Of a stretch of 64,000 bases of DNA, positions 10,400 through 21,749 are shown piece after piece. Within the stretch, counting starts at the first letter, position 1, and each line of letters opens with the position of its first letter. Both the position numbers and the translations under genes were made by a program. Where the stretch lies: NCBI GenBank assembly GCA_964017185.1, contig OZ024879.1:23005456-23069455 (forward strand). The letters are read 5' to 3'. A model generated the notes under the pieces. The model searched no databases, had not been told where the DNA came from, and saw only the letters and a list, made by a program, of their open reading frames with translations. Source of the stretch: Rugalucina vietnamica. Its lineage: Eukaryota > Mollusca > Bivalvia > Lucinida > Lucinidae.

Positions 10400-11740
10400 A
10401 ACTGAGATCCTTTATGTAAAATATGTTCCAAATATGTAAACATTGGTAAGAAAATGAATCTTGACCGATAGTCAATTTCTGATTTCTCAGAATATCTTCA
10501 CTTAAGATTGTTGGCGTTTATCTATCTCACTTTATCATATGATCATTTTTTCCTCTGGGAAGTGTAATAAAGACATGTACGGGGATGATAAAAAATAACG
10601 TAGACTTTTGCTGTAGCTTCTAGACAACTCATTCAAATTCTTACAAAATAACATGAGCATAAATCGGAACATGTCTATAATATCGTGGCAAAATATCAGG
10701 CAAAAATAACGACCCGTTAAAAATCTACAGTCACAACAAAAAGATCACTAAGGTCTACCCGGCGCACGTCATTTTTGATTTTGTAACGTCATTGGCGTTT
10801 TATTCATTTTGAAATTAACACATTCGAAGCGCTTACCGCCATCTATTCAACATGTACCATAGATAAAAGTATTTTTGCTAATTGTGCTAAATGTATTTCA
10901 CAAATTTCCCGTCAGTATCCAAAACTCGAAACAAATTCTTACTTTAAATTGCTTCAAAATCGCCACATCACCAGCCGTCAGCATGCATTCAGCGCATTAC
11001 GCATTTACGTCGCCACTGACGTGCGTTATTTTGTTTCTTTTTCTATCTTTGTTATGCTATTTATCGTCAGAATCGCAACGGGAATATTTTTACACAACTG
11101 ATGTATTCATTGAATATTCCCGTTATGTCTACATTTAGTTATTTTCGGTCGTTGTGTTGGCGCTATCAAAAATCGCGGCAAGTTTAGTTATAGCATAGAT
11201 TTTAGCTGTACAATGTATCTGGCGACGGCGTTTTTAATGTTAAATGCACTGAAAAAGCGCACAATTGATATTAATATTTCAAAAACGCACTACTCAAATT
11301 TGTTGAAACTTATGCGCAGCATTTTCTAAACATCAAGCTTTTACTAGACTAAGTTCGCATGCCTATTTTACATTTTGTCGAGACATGTATTACACAAGAC
11401 AGGACCGAAAATTCGCGTGCGCCGCCTATGCGTCACCATGGTTTTAAAATGGCGCGGCGTTTTTCAGATACTTATAAAATGTGTGATTGTTTTATCTTAT
11501 CTTGTTCTAAGAATGTTCTGATTTATCGCAATATACATTTTTCTAAAATTTATCCACGTATATTGAAGCTACAGAAAGAGTTTACGTTATTTTGGATTTT
11601 CCCTCGTATTATTTTTCAATTAAAAATTAATTGCTTTATAACGTCACGTTAAACGCTGACGTCCATTAAAACGTCACATTTTCTAAAGGTGAAAAGATGG
11701 TATTTTCAAAGGGAAATTGATTGTTGCTGTCGATGTAGCA
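10400..11740. other. Intron-like stretch without recognised genes
   Basis: Between stalk exons C and B I see only short chance ORFs on both strands. No splice-bounded coding segment or mobile element was recognised. Confidence 0.45.
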
Positions 11741-11757
11741 CAATCAAGAGAACTGAC

Positions 11758-11874
11758 AGCCTCAGGTGTCAATGGTGAACTTGACACAAGCAGCTGTGTT
11801 GTCGCATCGCTGGAGTAGCTACTAGTGGACTCGCTCTCAGTCATTGGCGGGGCAATCCTAGACACTGTTTTGCC
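11758..11874 (-). CDS. Membrane protein, duplicated stalk exon B
   Basis: Bounded by TTCTTTCAAGCAG and GAGGCT|GTCAGT, this gives 117 bases (39 codons, phase 0-0), encoding SSDATTQLLVSSSPLTPEA after a TESEST block. The length and phase equal those of exon A at 12181-12297, which fits a tandem exon duplication that can expand the stalk without changing frame. GTCAGT is a weaker donor than the consensus, so the 3' boundary is uncertain. Confidence 0.5.
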
Positions 11875-12180
11875 CTGCTTGAAAGAACAATGTTAATTTA
11901 TAGGCAATCGGTTGACACACACACACATACACACACACAAAGAATGATTTCAAAGGTCACCTTAGGTGCCTTTTCACAAGGCTAAGTTTGTTGGCAATGA
12001 TCTATCTCACTTTATCACAAATTTGTAGAAGTATTTTTCTTTTGCAATGGATTTGTACACTCACATAAACATTATGGTGGATTCAAAGGTCCTATTGGCA
12101 TTTTCTTCCCCCTTTGTATATTGCCCTATACTGACATCATTGATTAATGTTGTCGGTGTAGCATAATCAAGAGAACTGAC

Positions 12181-12297
12181 AGCCTCAGGTGTCAATGGTG
12201 AACTTGACACAGGCAGCTGTGTTGTCGCATCGCTGGAGTAGCCACTAGTGGACTCGCTCTCGGTCACTGGCGGGGCAATGCTAGACAATGTTGTGTT
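12181..12297 (-). CDS. Membrane protein, duplicated stalk exon A
   Basis: Acceptor TTCTTTCATACAG and the same candidate donor GAGGCT|GTCAGT give a 117-base, phase 0-0 exon. It encodes TESESTSGYSSDATTQLPVS and SPLTPEA. It is closer to exon B than to exon C. Upstream exons (signal peptide, ectodomain) were not found within the window to the right; the gene may be incomplete here. Confidence 0.5.
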
Positions 12298-12299
12298 CT

Positions 12300-13100
12300 G
12301 TATGAAAGAACAATGTTAATTTATAGTCAATCGGTTGAGGCACCTGATCATTGCTTCACCTTCTACTTTTAATAAACCGCATTAGTATCTGGCAGCTGCA
12401 CACAGTGTGAATTATACAATAAGGAGTTTATAGAAACCGCAAATCCAAAAACATAAGTAGCTGCGCTAACATTTTAACCACATCCATTCATAATTTATAT
12501 GTGTGTTCATTTATTATAATACCGTATGCAATTACAGAACCTGAGTCTGTTGAATTGCAAATGAGAGCCGGAAAGAAACAGTCTGTGTATGATTAAAGAA
12601 GATTAAACAAAACCCCAACTATCTAAAATCAGAAGAATATAATCGATTTAAAGCAACCACACTTTAACCACAGACTTCGACAAGATGCAGATGTTGCCAC
12701 TTTTCATTTGCAAATGAGAACCGCAAGAAATAGCCTGTTTATGATTGAAGAAGATTAAAAAAAACGCAATTATTTAAAATCAGAACAATACAATCGCTTC
12801 AAAGCAACCACTTTAACCACAAAGGTCTATAACATGTAAATGTTATAGAAGATTAGACACCGCAGATACTTTAAAATCAGAAGCAGACAATCTCTTCAAA
12901 GCAACCACAAAGTCGGCTTTCGTTGCCGGTTTTAAAAGGGCTACTGATGGTTCATTACCCGAAATTGTACAATATAGTCAATACTATCTCCCTTTGAATA
13001 TTTTTACTGCTTTCATAGGATCAAACCTTTATATTTTATTAAATAGGTCCTATTTATAATTTGTACCCAACCCTCCATTTTATAAAATCCACCACTGACG
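12300..13100. other. Gene-less stretch with local repeats
   Basis: Three related segments near 12560-12620, 12700-12760 and 12840-12900 share GAAGATTA, AATCAGAA and CTTCAAAGCAACCAC, spaced about 140 bp apart. At 12905-12975 there is a diverged inverse copy of the element described at 35469-36214 (GGTTCATTACCCGAAATTGTACAA on plus). Confidence 0.5.
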
Positions 13101-13342
13101 TTTGATTGTTGATCAATAGGCATGTACACTATCTATTTTGCTTCTTCTCTTTTGTTAAAGGCAAATCAAGCTTAAGTGAGCAGTCAGTGCAACCTTCGAA
13201 CAACCGAGTCACGCTTACGCTTTACCAACCAATTCAACAAGGTGGGGCTACGATTCAGGCAGTGCCCTGCAGCAGTGGGAGCACCAATACTGTTCCAGTT
13301 GCAACGTATAGCAGGGCAGGAGCTCAAGACCATTTTGACTTA

Positions 13343-13570
13343 GGCCTAGTTCCCACGGACAAGTTTTCTTTGACAAAGTAGGTTTGTCGAAGAAAAATAT
13401 GCTCGTGTAAATTCAACTCTGTGGCGAAGTTTCATTGTCAAATATCTGTGACAAAGGTGAGCGAGCTAAGTAGTATAAGTAATCTTTGCTGTATGTGAAC
13501 ACAACTCATGGCCAAAGTTTCTGTGACAAAGAATCTTCGACAAAGAAAGTTTGTCCGTGGGAACGCGGCC
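13343..13570. mobile_element. PIF/Harbinger-type MITE, 228 bp
   Basis: Terminal inverted repeats of about 30 bp start GGCC and share TTCCCACGGACAA and TTTCTTTG. The element is flanked by TTA on both sides (13340-13342, 13571-13573). A GGCC-starting TIR with a TTA/TAA duplication is the known signature of PIF/Harbinger. There is no coding capacity. Confidence 0.85.
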
Positions 13571-14004
13571 TTAGAGGTTCGACACAGGGAAGTTAAAACT
13601 AATGTTCTTTTTTCTGTGGGGAGCAAGTTATCACTTCGACACAGCCAAGTTTTCGTCATAACCGAGTTCGACACAAGCAAGGTTGGAATACAATAACATA
13701 TAGGGAGAGACGCTCAGGAGTGAGGGATCAATTCGACATAAGTTGGGTTTTCGAGACAACCGAGTTTGAGATAGCGCAGGTGACCTGTATGTATTTACAG
13801 ATGAATAAATGGATGCAGAATCTGAGCTTACATGCAACGAGTTTCACCACACAATCAGATAGAATTCTTGAGGTGTGCTGTTTGCAACAAGCAACATTAT
13901 CACCATTATCACGACTGGCAAGACTTCTAAATTTTATTACGTTTATAAAACTAATTGATTACCTAGTCTTTATTTAGTTATAGTATTGCTTTCAATGTAT
14001 CAGC

Positions 14005-14490
14005 ATGGAAACAGATTGTGGAATTTTAAATTGTAACTTTAGTGCTTCAAACTTATTATTTTATGAAGATCGCCTTGAGACGTTTCAAAACTGGCCGATG
14101 CAAATATCACCTGATAAATTTTCGCTAGCAAAAGCAGGACTTTATTATACAGGACAAAGCGATATTGTAAAATGTTTTGCTTGCGGGGTTCGCCTTCACC
14201 AGTGGTTAACCAATGATACTGCTTTAGCAGAATATCAAAAGTGGTCACGTGGTTGTATTTATCGAAGAATGATTGGTCGAGAACACAGGCAAAGTTTCGA
14301 TATAACATATTCAAAACTAAAATCCTTAGGATATTCTGTAATAAACAGTATAAATTATTTGACAGACAGTATAAATTATTTGACAGACAGTGTTCTAAAT
14401 GTAACTTTATTCATCTGTTATGGATTGTACTACTGCTGTTTCTGTGTTAAATTCATACTTCGATTGTATATATGCTACAGAGGTGTATAA
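14005..14490 (+). CDS. BIR-domain (IAP-type) protein, single BIR with altered zinc ligand
   Basis: The ATG follows a possible acceptor (TTTCAATGTATCAG). Residues ~25-90 form a BIR domain: RLETFQNWP at the start, LAKAGLYYTGQSD in the middle, then CFACGVRLHQW and a distal YQKWSRGC. BIR domains bind zinc through C-x2-C, a His and a Cys and usually bind caspases or IAP-binding motifs. Here the position normally held by His (EH-x-x-W) is Tyr (EYQKW), which should weaken or abolish zinc binding. After residue ~115 the frame reads a 24-base duplication (SINYLTD twice) and hydrophobic sequence with no RING or second BIR, so it is probably a decaying or partial copy. Large BIR-gene expansions are known in bivalves. 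Confidence 0.65.
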   Translation: METDCGILNCNFSASNLLFYEDRLETFQNWPMQISPDKFSLAKAGLYYTGQSDIVKCFACGVRLHQWLTNDTALAEYQKWSRGCIYRRMIGREHRQSFDITYSKLKSLGYSVINSINYLTDSINYLTDSVLNVTLFICYGLYYCCFCVKFILRLYICYRGV

Positions 14491-14639
14491 CAGAAGTAAA
14501 TTGGCATTAAAACAATTTTGCTATGTTCTTTGTCACAAATTAAACATACATGCGTGCTATCAAAATCAGAGCAAATAGAACGACATTTTGAACAAATCAT
14601 AGACATTGTTGATGAAGAAGATATTGTCAAGGACTAATG

Positions 14640-15540
14640 TGCCGATATAAGGCAAAATCCCTGAAGCGTTAAATTAGGTCACAGTGACCTTGGACCAATT
14701 TATGGTGAAAGGTCTTGTCATATGCAAAAAAATTGTGTGAAAGAAATATGTGCATATACCAACTTAGTAATGAGATATATGGAAAATCACTGAACCATGA
14801 AATTAGGTCAGACCCAGTGACCTATAAACGAAAAATCCCTAAACTGTTAAATTAGATCACAGGGGCCATGACTATTGTAAAGTTAAAGGTCCTGTCATAC
14901 ACATTCATTCTGTGAAAGAAGTATGTTCAATATACCAAACTGAAGGCTTTCAACATCTAGCCCCACTTGCAACTTCGACTCAGTGGTCTGATGTCATGCA
15001 ACCTAACGTGTTTGAAGTATGACTGCTTTATAAAAAGTTTGTATCAAGATATTGACTTGTTTTAAAAGTAACACAGCAGTTCATCCATTTTTATTAAAAT
15101 GTTCATCCCTTTGTACTGAGCTTCAACTCTAACATACAGTTACTTTTTTTTCATTGGTATGGAACCAATACTCTTGGACCACAATGAATGCAATTTTGTA
15201 TAAGTTTCAATGAAAAGTAATGTATCAAACAGTAATCTCAAAAAGCTTCATTGATGAGCAGAAAGACCATTTGAAGGACAAAAGTCAAGCTCAGCTTGGT
15301 CTTCAGCAACGTAAAATACTTTGACCGTGTCGATTGATACAACGTCCCTACACATGTTCATGCGAATATTTCATGAGAAATTTCATGTTCATTTTTTTAC
15401 TGCGTATCACCCCGCAACACTAACAGTTTATGACTAACGATAACTGCTCGATCTAATAACAATATGCTCTCGATCTAGTCAGTTCAAGCTGCACGCAGAG
15501 TATTTTACTTGTATGCATGTATTCAAAGTTAAATTATACT
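14640..15540. other. Non-coding repeat stretch
   Basis: From 14650 to 14950 there are two diverged repeats of a block with AAATTAGGTCACAGTGACCT, related to a segment at 54805-54990. The rest of the stretch is unremarkable. Confidence 0.5.
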
Positions 15541-15545
15541 TTTTT

Positions 15546-16153
15546 TTAATTGGGTAGCAACATAATAATTGTTGTTGCAAACACAACCTGTAATGTACAA
15601 CCCAACAAATAATTCTCCTTGTCATCATTGGGTATTTTACCCGTTAGCGTTTCAAGGACATCATTGGGTATTGTGAACATGATAGTGCTATCATCCGCTT
15701 TCTTTCCAGTAATTTCACATTTTGTTGTTTCATCTACTGTTTCTTTCAACTGTCTTTTCTTACAACTGGAGCATTTAACACTTGTTAAATTTTCATTGAT
15801 CTCAATTGAGGCTTTGCAAAAGATGCATTTAAATATGGTTTCAGTTGACACCCCAGCAACTTTAATAAGTTCTTGTTTGGGTTTAAAAATCATCTCTGCA
15901 GCAGCATCTTTTATGTCAGAAGTCTTCTGGGTTTGTTGAAAGTTTTTTTTTTTGAATCAAAACACTTCACAGTTAAGTTTTTAAACTTGTAAGAACTGCC
16001 TACAGCAATTTGTTCAGGCATACCCCACAGAGTGAGCTCAACAGCTCCTGTACTGTCAGCAATGATGAATGGTGTTCTCATCATTGCTGGTCCGTGTTGT
16101 AGGTGCTGCATTACAGATTTTTGTTTTTTCAGGACTTTAGCCGTCAGTGTTAC
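15546..16153 (-). pseudogene. RPA-like OB-fold and zinc-ribbon exon, frameshifted in a homopolymer
   Basis: An acceptor with a long T tract (CAG at 16154-16156) opens VTLTAKVLKKQ, then an OB-fold segment FIIADSTGAVELTLWGMPEQ and YKFKNLTVKCFDSKKK. The frame then shifts within a run of 11 A (15943-15953) and continues into a zinc ribbon, CIFCKASIEINENL then CSSCKKRQ, ending with a stop at 15546. The layout resembles the C-terminal single-stranded DNA-binding and zinc region of RPA1. RPA-like proteins are also carried by Helitrons, so either a host paralogue or a transposon gene is possible. A slippage error in the sequence would restore the frame, so pseudogene status is provisional. Confidence 0.55.
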
Positions 16154-16200
16154 CTGAAAAAAAAAAACCCTCAGCTATCAGGAAATAGTAGAATTAATAA

Positions 16201-16359
16201 GTTGGTTGGTTGATTTGGGGTTTGTCACACCAACAGCTAAGGTCATATGGAGACTGGATCTCGGTTTATAGCCCCATCAGACAAGCTGGAGAAGCCCGGG
16301 ATCAAACCTGTGACCCCTGGTTTACATGGCGGTTAAACTCATGCATCATTGAGGCTTCT
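16201..16359 (-). mobile_element. tRNA-derived SINE with 10-bp TSD
   Basis: The 10-bp duplication GAATTAATAA flanks the element (16191-16200 and 16360-16369). The minus strand carries a degenerate tRNA-like head with a B-box-like segment near 16300-16325 and a 3' tail of AACC units (seen as GGTTGGTTGG on plus). The tail type matches the SINE at 51120-51329. Confidence 0.8.
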
Positions 16360-16399
16360 GAATTAATAAATGAGTAAAACATTATTTAGAGACTCTAGT

Positions 16400-17640
16400 G
16401 GAGACTCTAGTGGAAAGACTTTAAAGATGCAACATTTTGTCATGGAGTGAAAAGTAACAGTAAAATATAAAAAGAATTGTATTATGGATGTTCATTTGTC
16501 ATACAACTGATGTTTACATCAGGACATCTATATATGCAGCATTATGCAGCATTATGCTGCAATTCTTGTTTAGAGATATTTTGCCTTGAGGGGGCTTTGT
16601 TTAAAAGGGTCATACAAAAAATGTATGTACATTGCCATATTACGGTTTGCTGGAATTATCGAAACTGAAATCACCCCTGAAATTACCAAAATCACCCCAA
16701 ATAATATTTTTTTTTTTCTGTTTTTTGTGCTTTATCTGAATCCATATTTACTATTTCATATGACTATGATATATTTTTTGCTTGTACATAGATTTATTAT
16801 GGTATTTTTCTAAAAATCTATTTGACAGATCGGAGCAGGCGCTCGTCATTAATATTATAATGGTACATCTGTGGCGCAAGACGACAATTATGGATTATAG
16901 CTGTTCTGGTGCTCTGAAATGACATTAAATATTGTTAACAGTTATGGAAACATGTTTGACAGTTATCAAACAATCTCGGAAATCAATATCAATGATTGGA
17001 CAAGAACTTTTACGACAAAGTAGCGCAATAAATCTTTTTTTTTTTTTTTTTGAATCAGCATTCTGTTCAAACGTTATCATCCTCAGCCGTTGGTCAGACC
17101 AATATGTAATCTTCCTCCGGCGTTAGCGCTCCCATTCTTTTTTCTATAAGAAGTGTTTTGCTGATAACCCTTCACACAATGTTCCCCAGGCGTTGGCTAT
17201 TGCCTCGGAGTTGGCCATTTCACTCCGGCGTTGGTCAAATATCGATAATTGGAATGCAGAGTGTGTGTATTATACGTTTATGTTAAACTGTGAAGTTTTC
17301 GCTCAAAAATGCAAAGCAAATTCCATTTAAAATCGATCGATTATTTTGAGTCATTATTTTGAGTACTGAAGCATATCTATACTTACTTGATGGATATAAT
17401 TGGCAATAGTGAGCATGGTTGATAATCTTGCAAAGAATCATAACCGCTGAATCGATTTAAAGGAAACTTGGCATAGGAAACTTGGCATATAGCATCAGGG
17501 AGCCGAGAGTCGTTCCGCCCAAAACTGTTAAATTTCATCTGAGGAACAAAACTTGTAGGAAGTTAGTAAATTGACAGAATGTTATTTATTTGGAGAAAAA
17601 GAAATGACCCTAGGGCTGCATCTGCTCCTGCACTGGGGCC
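16400..17640. other. Gene-less stretch
   Basis: No supported gene. Contains a poly-T tract near 17036-17051 and three loose repeats of a CGTTGG-bearing motif between 17080 and 17240. Confidence 0.45.
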
Positions 17641-17809
17641 CCATGGGCTGTATTCAAACATGTTTATAGGTATATATAGCAGATCTCAGGTAAGCATTCA
17701 CAGGACCATTAGCCTCTGGTTTATGTTCAGTATAGATATGATTTTCATGGTTTAGGATCCAGTAAATGTTCAAGATACTCAATGACTCTTCAGCCTTGGT
17801 TCGCAAGAG

Positions 17810-18180
17810 CATACCCAGATAGCATGACAACGTTGGCCCAATGTTGGCATTGAATCGCATCGTTGCTAAAATGGTTAGCCGTTGGCAGTGTAACGTTGGG
17901 CCTACGTTGGACCTATGTTGACCCATTTGTGACACAAAATCTTATTATTTTAATTTAGACAGCCAAATAATACTTAAGTTGGCATAGTGATGGGAAAACG
18001 TTTTCTTTTATTGAAAGAAAAAATAAACTTTTCCTTTCAATTATTGTAACGTTGGTCCAACGTTGGCCCAATATCGTTAGTTTCATCAAATGTACATACA
18101 TATGTGTAACGTTGGCTCAACGTCGTAAGTTTCCTAAAATGTTCATACAACTTTGGGCCAACGTTAGCACATCAAACCCG
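17810..18180. repeat. Repeat of near-palindromic AACGTTGGnCCAACGTT motifs
   Basis: At least six copies of AACGTTGG or its inverse occur between 17828 and 18168, often paired as GGTCCAACGTTGGCCCAA. The motif is close to its own reverse complement. Similar CCAACGTTGG-rich dispersed repeats are common in animal genomes; no transposase or clear TSD was found. Confidence 0.6.
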
Positions 18181-18225
18181 AAGAAGTGACAATTCAAACT
18201 CTTATATGGTCAAAACAACTATAGA

Positions 18226-20022
18226 TCAGAGGACCATTGGTCCTGAGAACGCTCACCTGAAGCCTGATCTTGGAGTATTAAGTCATCATGAAATGACCTT
18301 GACCTTGAATACTCACAAACCTTTATTGACTTCATAAGTTGTCTGCATCTGCAAAGTTTCAGGTCTCAGGTTGCAATAGTTTCCAAACCCAGTGATTTGA
18401 GAAAACCATAATTTTAATTTTGATATTTAAATGACCTTGGGTCAAGGTCAAGAAATGACCTTGGTCTTCATTATTACTTACCTTCATTGACTCCATTAGT
18501 TGTCTGCATCTAGCAACTTTCAGGTCTCAGGCTGCAACAGTTTACAAAATATCCATTGTTTTCGCCTTTTCCCATGTAAAAGCCTATGTTTCCAAAATTG
18601 ACCTTGCCGTAAAATAGGTCAAGGTCATTCTAGGATAATCATTTCAACAAACTATGATGAGCTGGAGTCCCAAATGCTACATACCAAGTTTCGCGTAAAT
18701 CGGCCAGCCGGTTCTGAAGGGAAGATTTTTGAGTGGTTTTTACCATAGTTGGGCATGGCGGCCATCTTGGTCATGTGACCCGAATTTCGCGATCAAACTT
18801 TCGTTCCCCCTACCCATGGACGCTCCACATAAAATTTCAGTTTGATTGGCCAAGCAGTTTCAGAGAAGAAGATCTTTGAAAAGTGTGTATGGACTACAGA
18901 CTGGTCAAGGTCAAGAGATGACCTTGACCTAAATTAATCACATACCTTCATCTACTTTATTAGTTGTTTGCATCTACCACTTTCAGGTCTCAGGCTGCAA
19001 CAGTTTTAAAAAAATCCATAGTTTTCACTTTTCCCATGTAAAATAAAAATAATTGTTAGATCATTTGGAAGCAGTAAAACATTCAAAGCAAGAAGGTGGG
19101 CCATATTGTACAATTTCGGGTAATGAACCTTCATCAGTGACCCTTTACAAAACTGGCAGCGAAAGCCAGACATTATTGCATTACATCTGTATAGTCTAAA
19201 TCAAAGACTCGTATTCCCAAATGTTTCCAAAATTAAAATTGCCGTAAAATAGGTCAAGGTCATCCTAGGGTCATCATTTGATCAAACTATGATGGGCTGG
19301 AGACCCAAATGCTACATACCAAGTTTCATGAAAATCGGCCAGCCGGTTCTGGAGAAGATTTTTGAGTGTGTTTTACCATATGTGGGCGTGGCGGCCATCT
19401 TGGTCATGTGACCTGGATTTCGCGATCAAACTTTTGTCTCCCCTACCCATGGATGCTCCACATAAAATTTCACTTTGATTGGCCAAGCAGTTTCAGAGAA
19501 GACGATCTTTGAAAAGTGTGTATGGACGACAGACTGGCTAAGGTCATCTCTTGCTAAGGTCAAGAGATGATCTTGACCTAAATTAATCACATACCTTCAT
19601 CTACTCCATTAGTTACTTGCATCTACCACTTTTCAGGCCTCAGGTTGCAATAGTTTTCAAAAAATCCATAGTTTTTCAATGTTTCCAAATTTGACCTTGC
19701 CGTAAAATAGGTCAAGGTCATCATTTTATCAAACTATGATGGGCTGAAGTCCCCGATGCTACATACCAAGTTTCGCGGAAATCGGCCCACCGGTTCTGGA
19801 GATTTTTGAAGGGTTTTTACCATATATTGGCGTGGCGGCCATCTTGGTCGTGACCAAGATATCGCGAACAATATTTCAATGCCACTACCCAAGGAGGCTC
19901 CACATAAAATTTCAACTTGATTGACAAAGCGGTTTCAGAGAAGAAGATCTTTGAAACTGTGGACGACGGACGGACGACGGATCATGGCCACTTGTGAACC
20001 CTCGGCTCAGGTGAGCTAAAAA
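18226..20022. mobile_element. Large non-coding repeat element, copy 1, with nuclear-receptor-like half-sites
   Basis: The element starts with AGAGGACCATTGGTCCTGAG and GCTCACCTGA and ends with TCAGGTGAGC, a short terminal inverted repeat. It is built from three to four diverged units of ~450 bp, each with AATAGGTCAAGGTCAT and a GGCCATCTTGGTCATGTGAC block. There is no ORF. A 160-bp piece of another repeat (19058-19218) is inserted in the second unit. A second copy of the element is at 23277-24772. The element class is unknown; it is non-autonomous. Confidence 0.7.
19058..19218 (+). mobile_element. Short copy of the Helitron/Helentron-like repeat, inserted in the preceding element
   Basis: The 5' part (AATTGTTAGATCATTTGGAA to TATTCCCAAA) matches the start of the 746-bp insert at 35469-36214. 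Alignment with the neighbouring unit near 18592 shows it lies between GTAAAA and TGTTTCC with no evident duplication. It lacks the hairpin end. Confidence 0.65.
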
Positions 20023-20168
20023 GCCTTTAAATTATCTGATCAGACGTTAGTTGTTTTATTATCTGATCAGGCGTAAGTTGCAGGTAGACCATGACGTACC
20101 AGTTTCAATCTAACGAACGTATTCCCGAATTTGACCAATCTTTGTCCTGCATACATGTAACTAGAAAA

Positions 20169-21300
20169 AGTGCCTTGAGAGGCACGTATACCCCCGGCTG
20201 ATAGCCACCAAGCCCCCTTCCCTAACCCCTACCTAAGCAACCCGGCACATGCTCACCCCTGACATTGAACCTCACATCACCAACGAAAGACAGCACCCTC
20301 ATCAAGTACAGTTTAGAAATAAGCAGTGTAAAGTACTTTACATACGAACATGGGGAAGTGTAGTTTTAGAATGACATATCTATTTTAGAGCGGTATACAG
20401 AGCTGACGTGTATACCCAATACTAGAACATAAGCGCTGACATTGTGAGTCAGGTCCTCAGTCCTAGATTGAAATGAAATTAGACTGTCATTCTTCAAAAA
20501 AAAAAAATAAAAAAAATAAGATGTCCTAGATTTTGACCTCTAGCCCCACCCCCAGCATGTACCCTAGTGTCTAATGTCATTAGAAACAAGGCAAACCTTA
20601 TAGAGTACCTATGGGGCAAGTATGAATGATTTCTTAACATGATAGTAAAAAAAAGTACAGAAAATACAATTATTAAAGAAGTTCTAGATTTTGACCTCTA
20701 GCCCCACCCCCCCGCACATAGACCCTAGAGTCTGAATCTTACATGGTACCTATGGTCTAAGTATGAATGCGTTCTGGCAAGACTTAGTGGATGTCAAGAA
20801 AACAGACTTCCAGAAAGTTTATCATGGTATATATCATATAAAAATGTGTCCTAGATTTTGACCTCTAGCCCCACCCCTGGGGACGGTAACCAGGATTTGG
20901 TGACATTGAATATGAAAGCAAACCCTAAAGGGTATCTATGAACTATATAAGAATACATTCCTATGATTGTTTGTTAAGATATGAACTTAAGAGAAGAAAC
21001 ATTAACATTGTAAGCAGCACATTTTAAAGGTGACCTAGATTTTTATGTCCAGCCCCACCCCCGGGCATGGACCCTGGGGTCCAACTCATGGAAACAAAGC
21101 AAATCCTATAGGGTACCTATGGTCCAAATATGAATAATTTCTGACCATTGGTTCATGAGATATACACCTGTAGAGAAACTTTAACCAAAACTTTGACATA
21201 AATTCTACGAACGTTCCGGAATTACGAACGAAGAAACGAACGAACATACGAACGGAAAAGCGAAAACTATATACCCGTCGGCATAAATGCCGGGGGTATA
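20169..21300. mobile_element. Non-autonomous element with TATACCCCCGGC ends and internal repeats
   Basis: The left end has a hairpin GTGCCT-TGAG-AGGCAC followed by GTATACCCCCGGC; the right end reads CGGCATAAATGCCGGGGGTA, itself a hairpin. Inside are four diverged units (near 20527, 20683, 20850 and 21027), each with CTAGATTTTGACCTCTAGCC and a following CCCCACCCC. There is no ORF. Terminal hairpins with an internal tandem core recall Helitron-derived or pearl-like elements of bivalves, but a short TIR MITE is equally possible. Confidence 0.6.
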
Positions 21301-21749
21301 ATTAAGCCGTTTTACTTGTCGGCTTACCTCAAAACAACAGTCCATTAAAATGTGGTGTACAACCAGGAAACACACATTTTGCTCATGCAGAATCAAAGGT
21401 ACAGAGCAGCTGCACAGTCAACCCACAGATGATCAGCGCTTTTCTTATGGCTGCCTTAATATTAAACTCGTCTCATCCTAAATCTAACATTTAAAGGACC
21501 TGTGTACTGTCCAGTTTCTTTTCGTATGGTGAAATTCGCTAAAGGCAAACTTTTTCACGACACCACCTTTATACTAGGTGAGCCGCTGCATCAGAGAACC
21601 AACATTCTGTAAATACGAAAACAAAAACGCAAAAACAAAGGCGCAGCTGTGCAGTTACTGCACAGGTGGTAAGCCGCTTATCAGTGCCTTAGTGTTCGCT
21701 CCAGATAAAGGACATTTGCCTATTCTTTCTAAATCTGAAATTTCAAGAT

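Noticed and set aside
13106..13381. Plus-strand exon from a TTTTGTTAAAG acceptor
   Set aside because: Ends inside the Harbinger MITE with no donor or recognised domain; support too weak.
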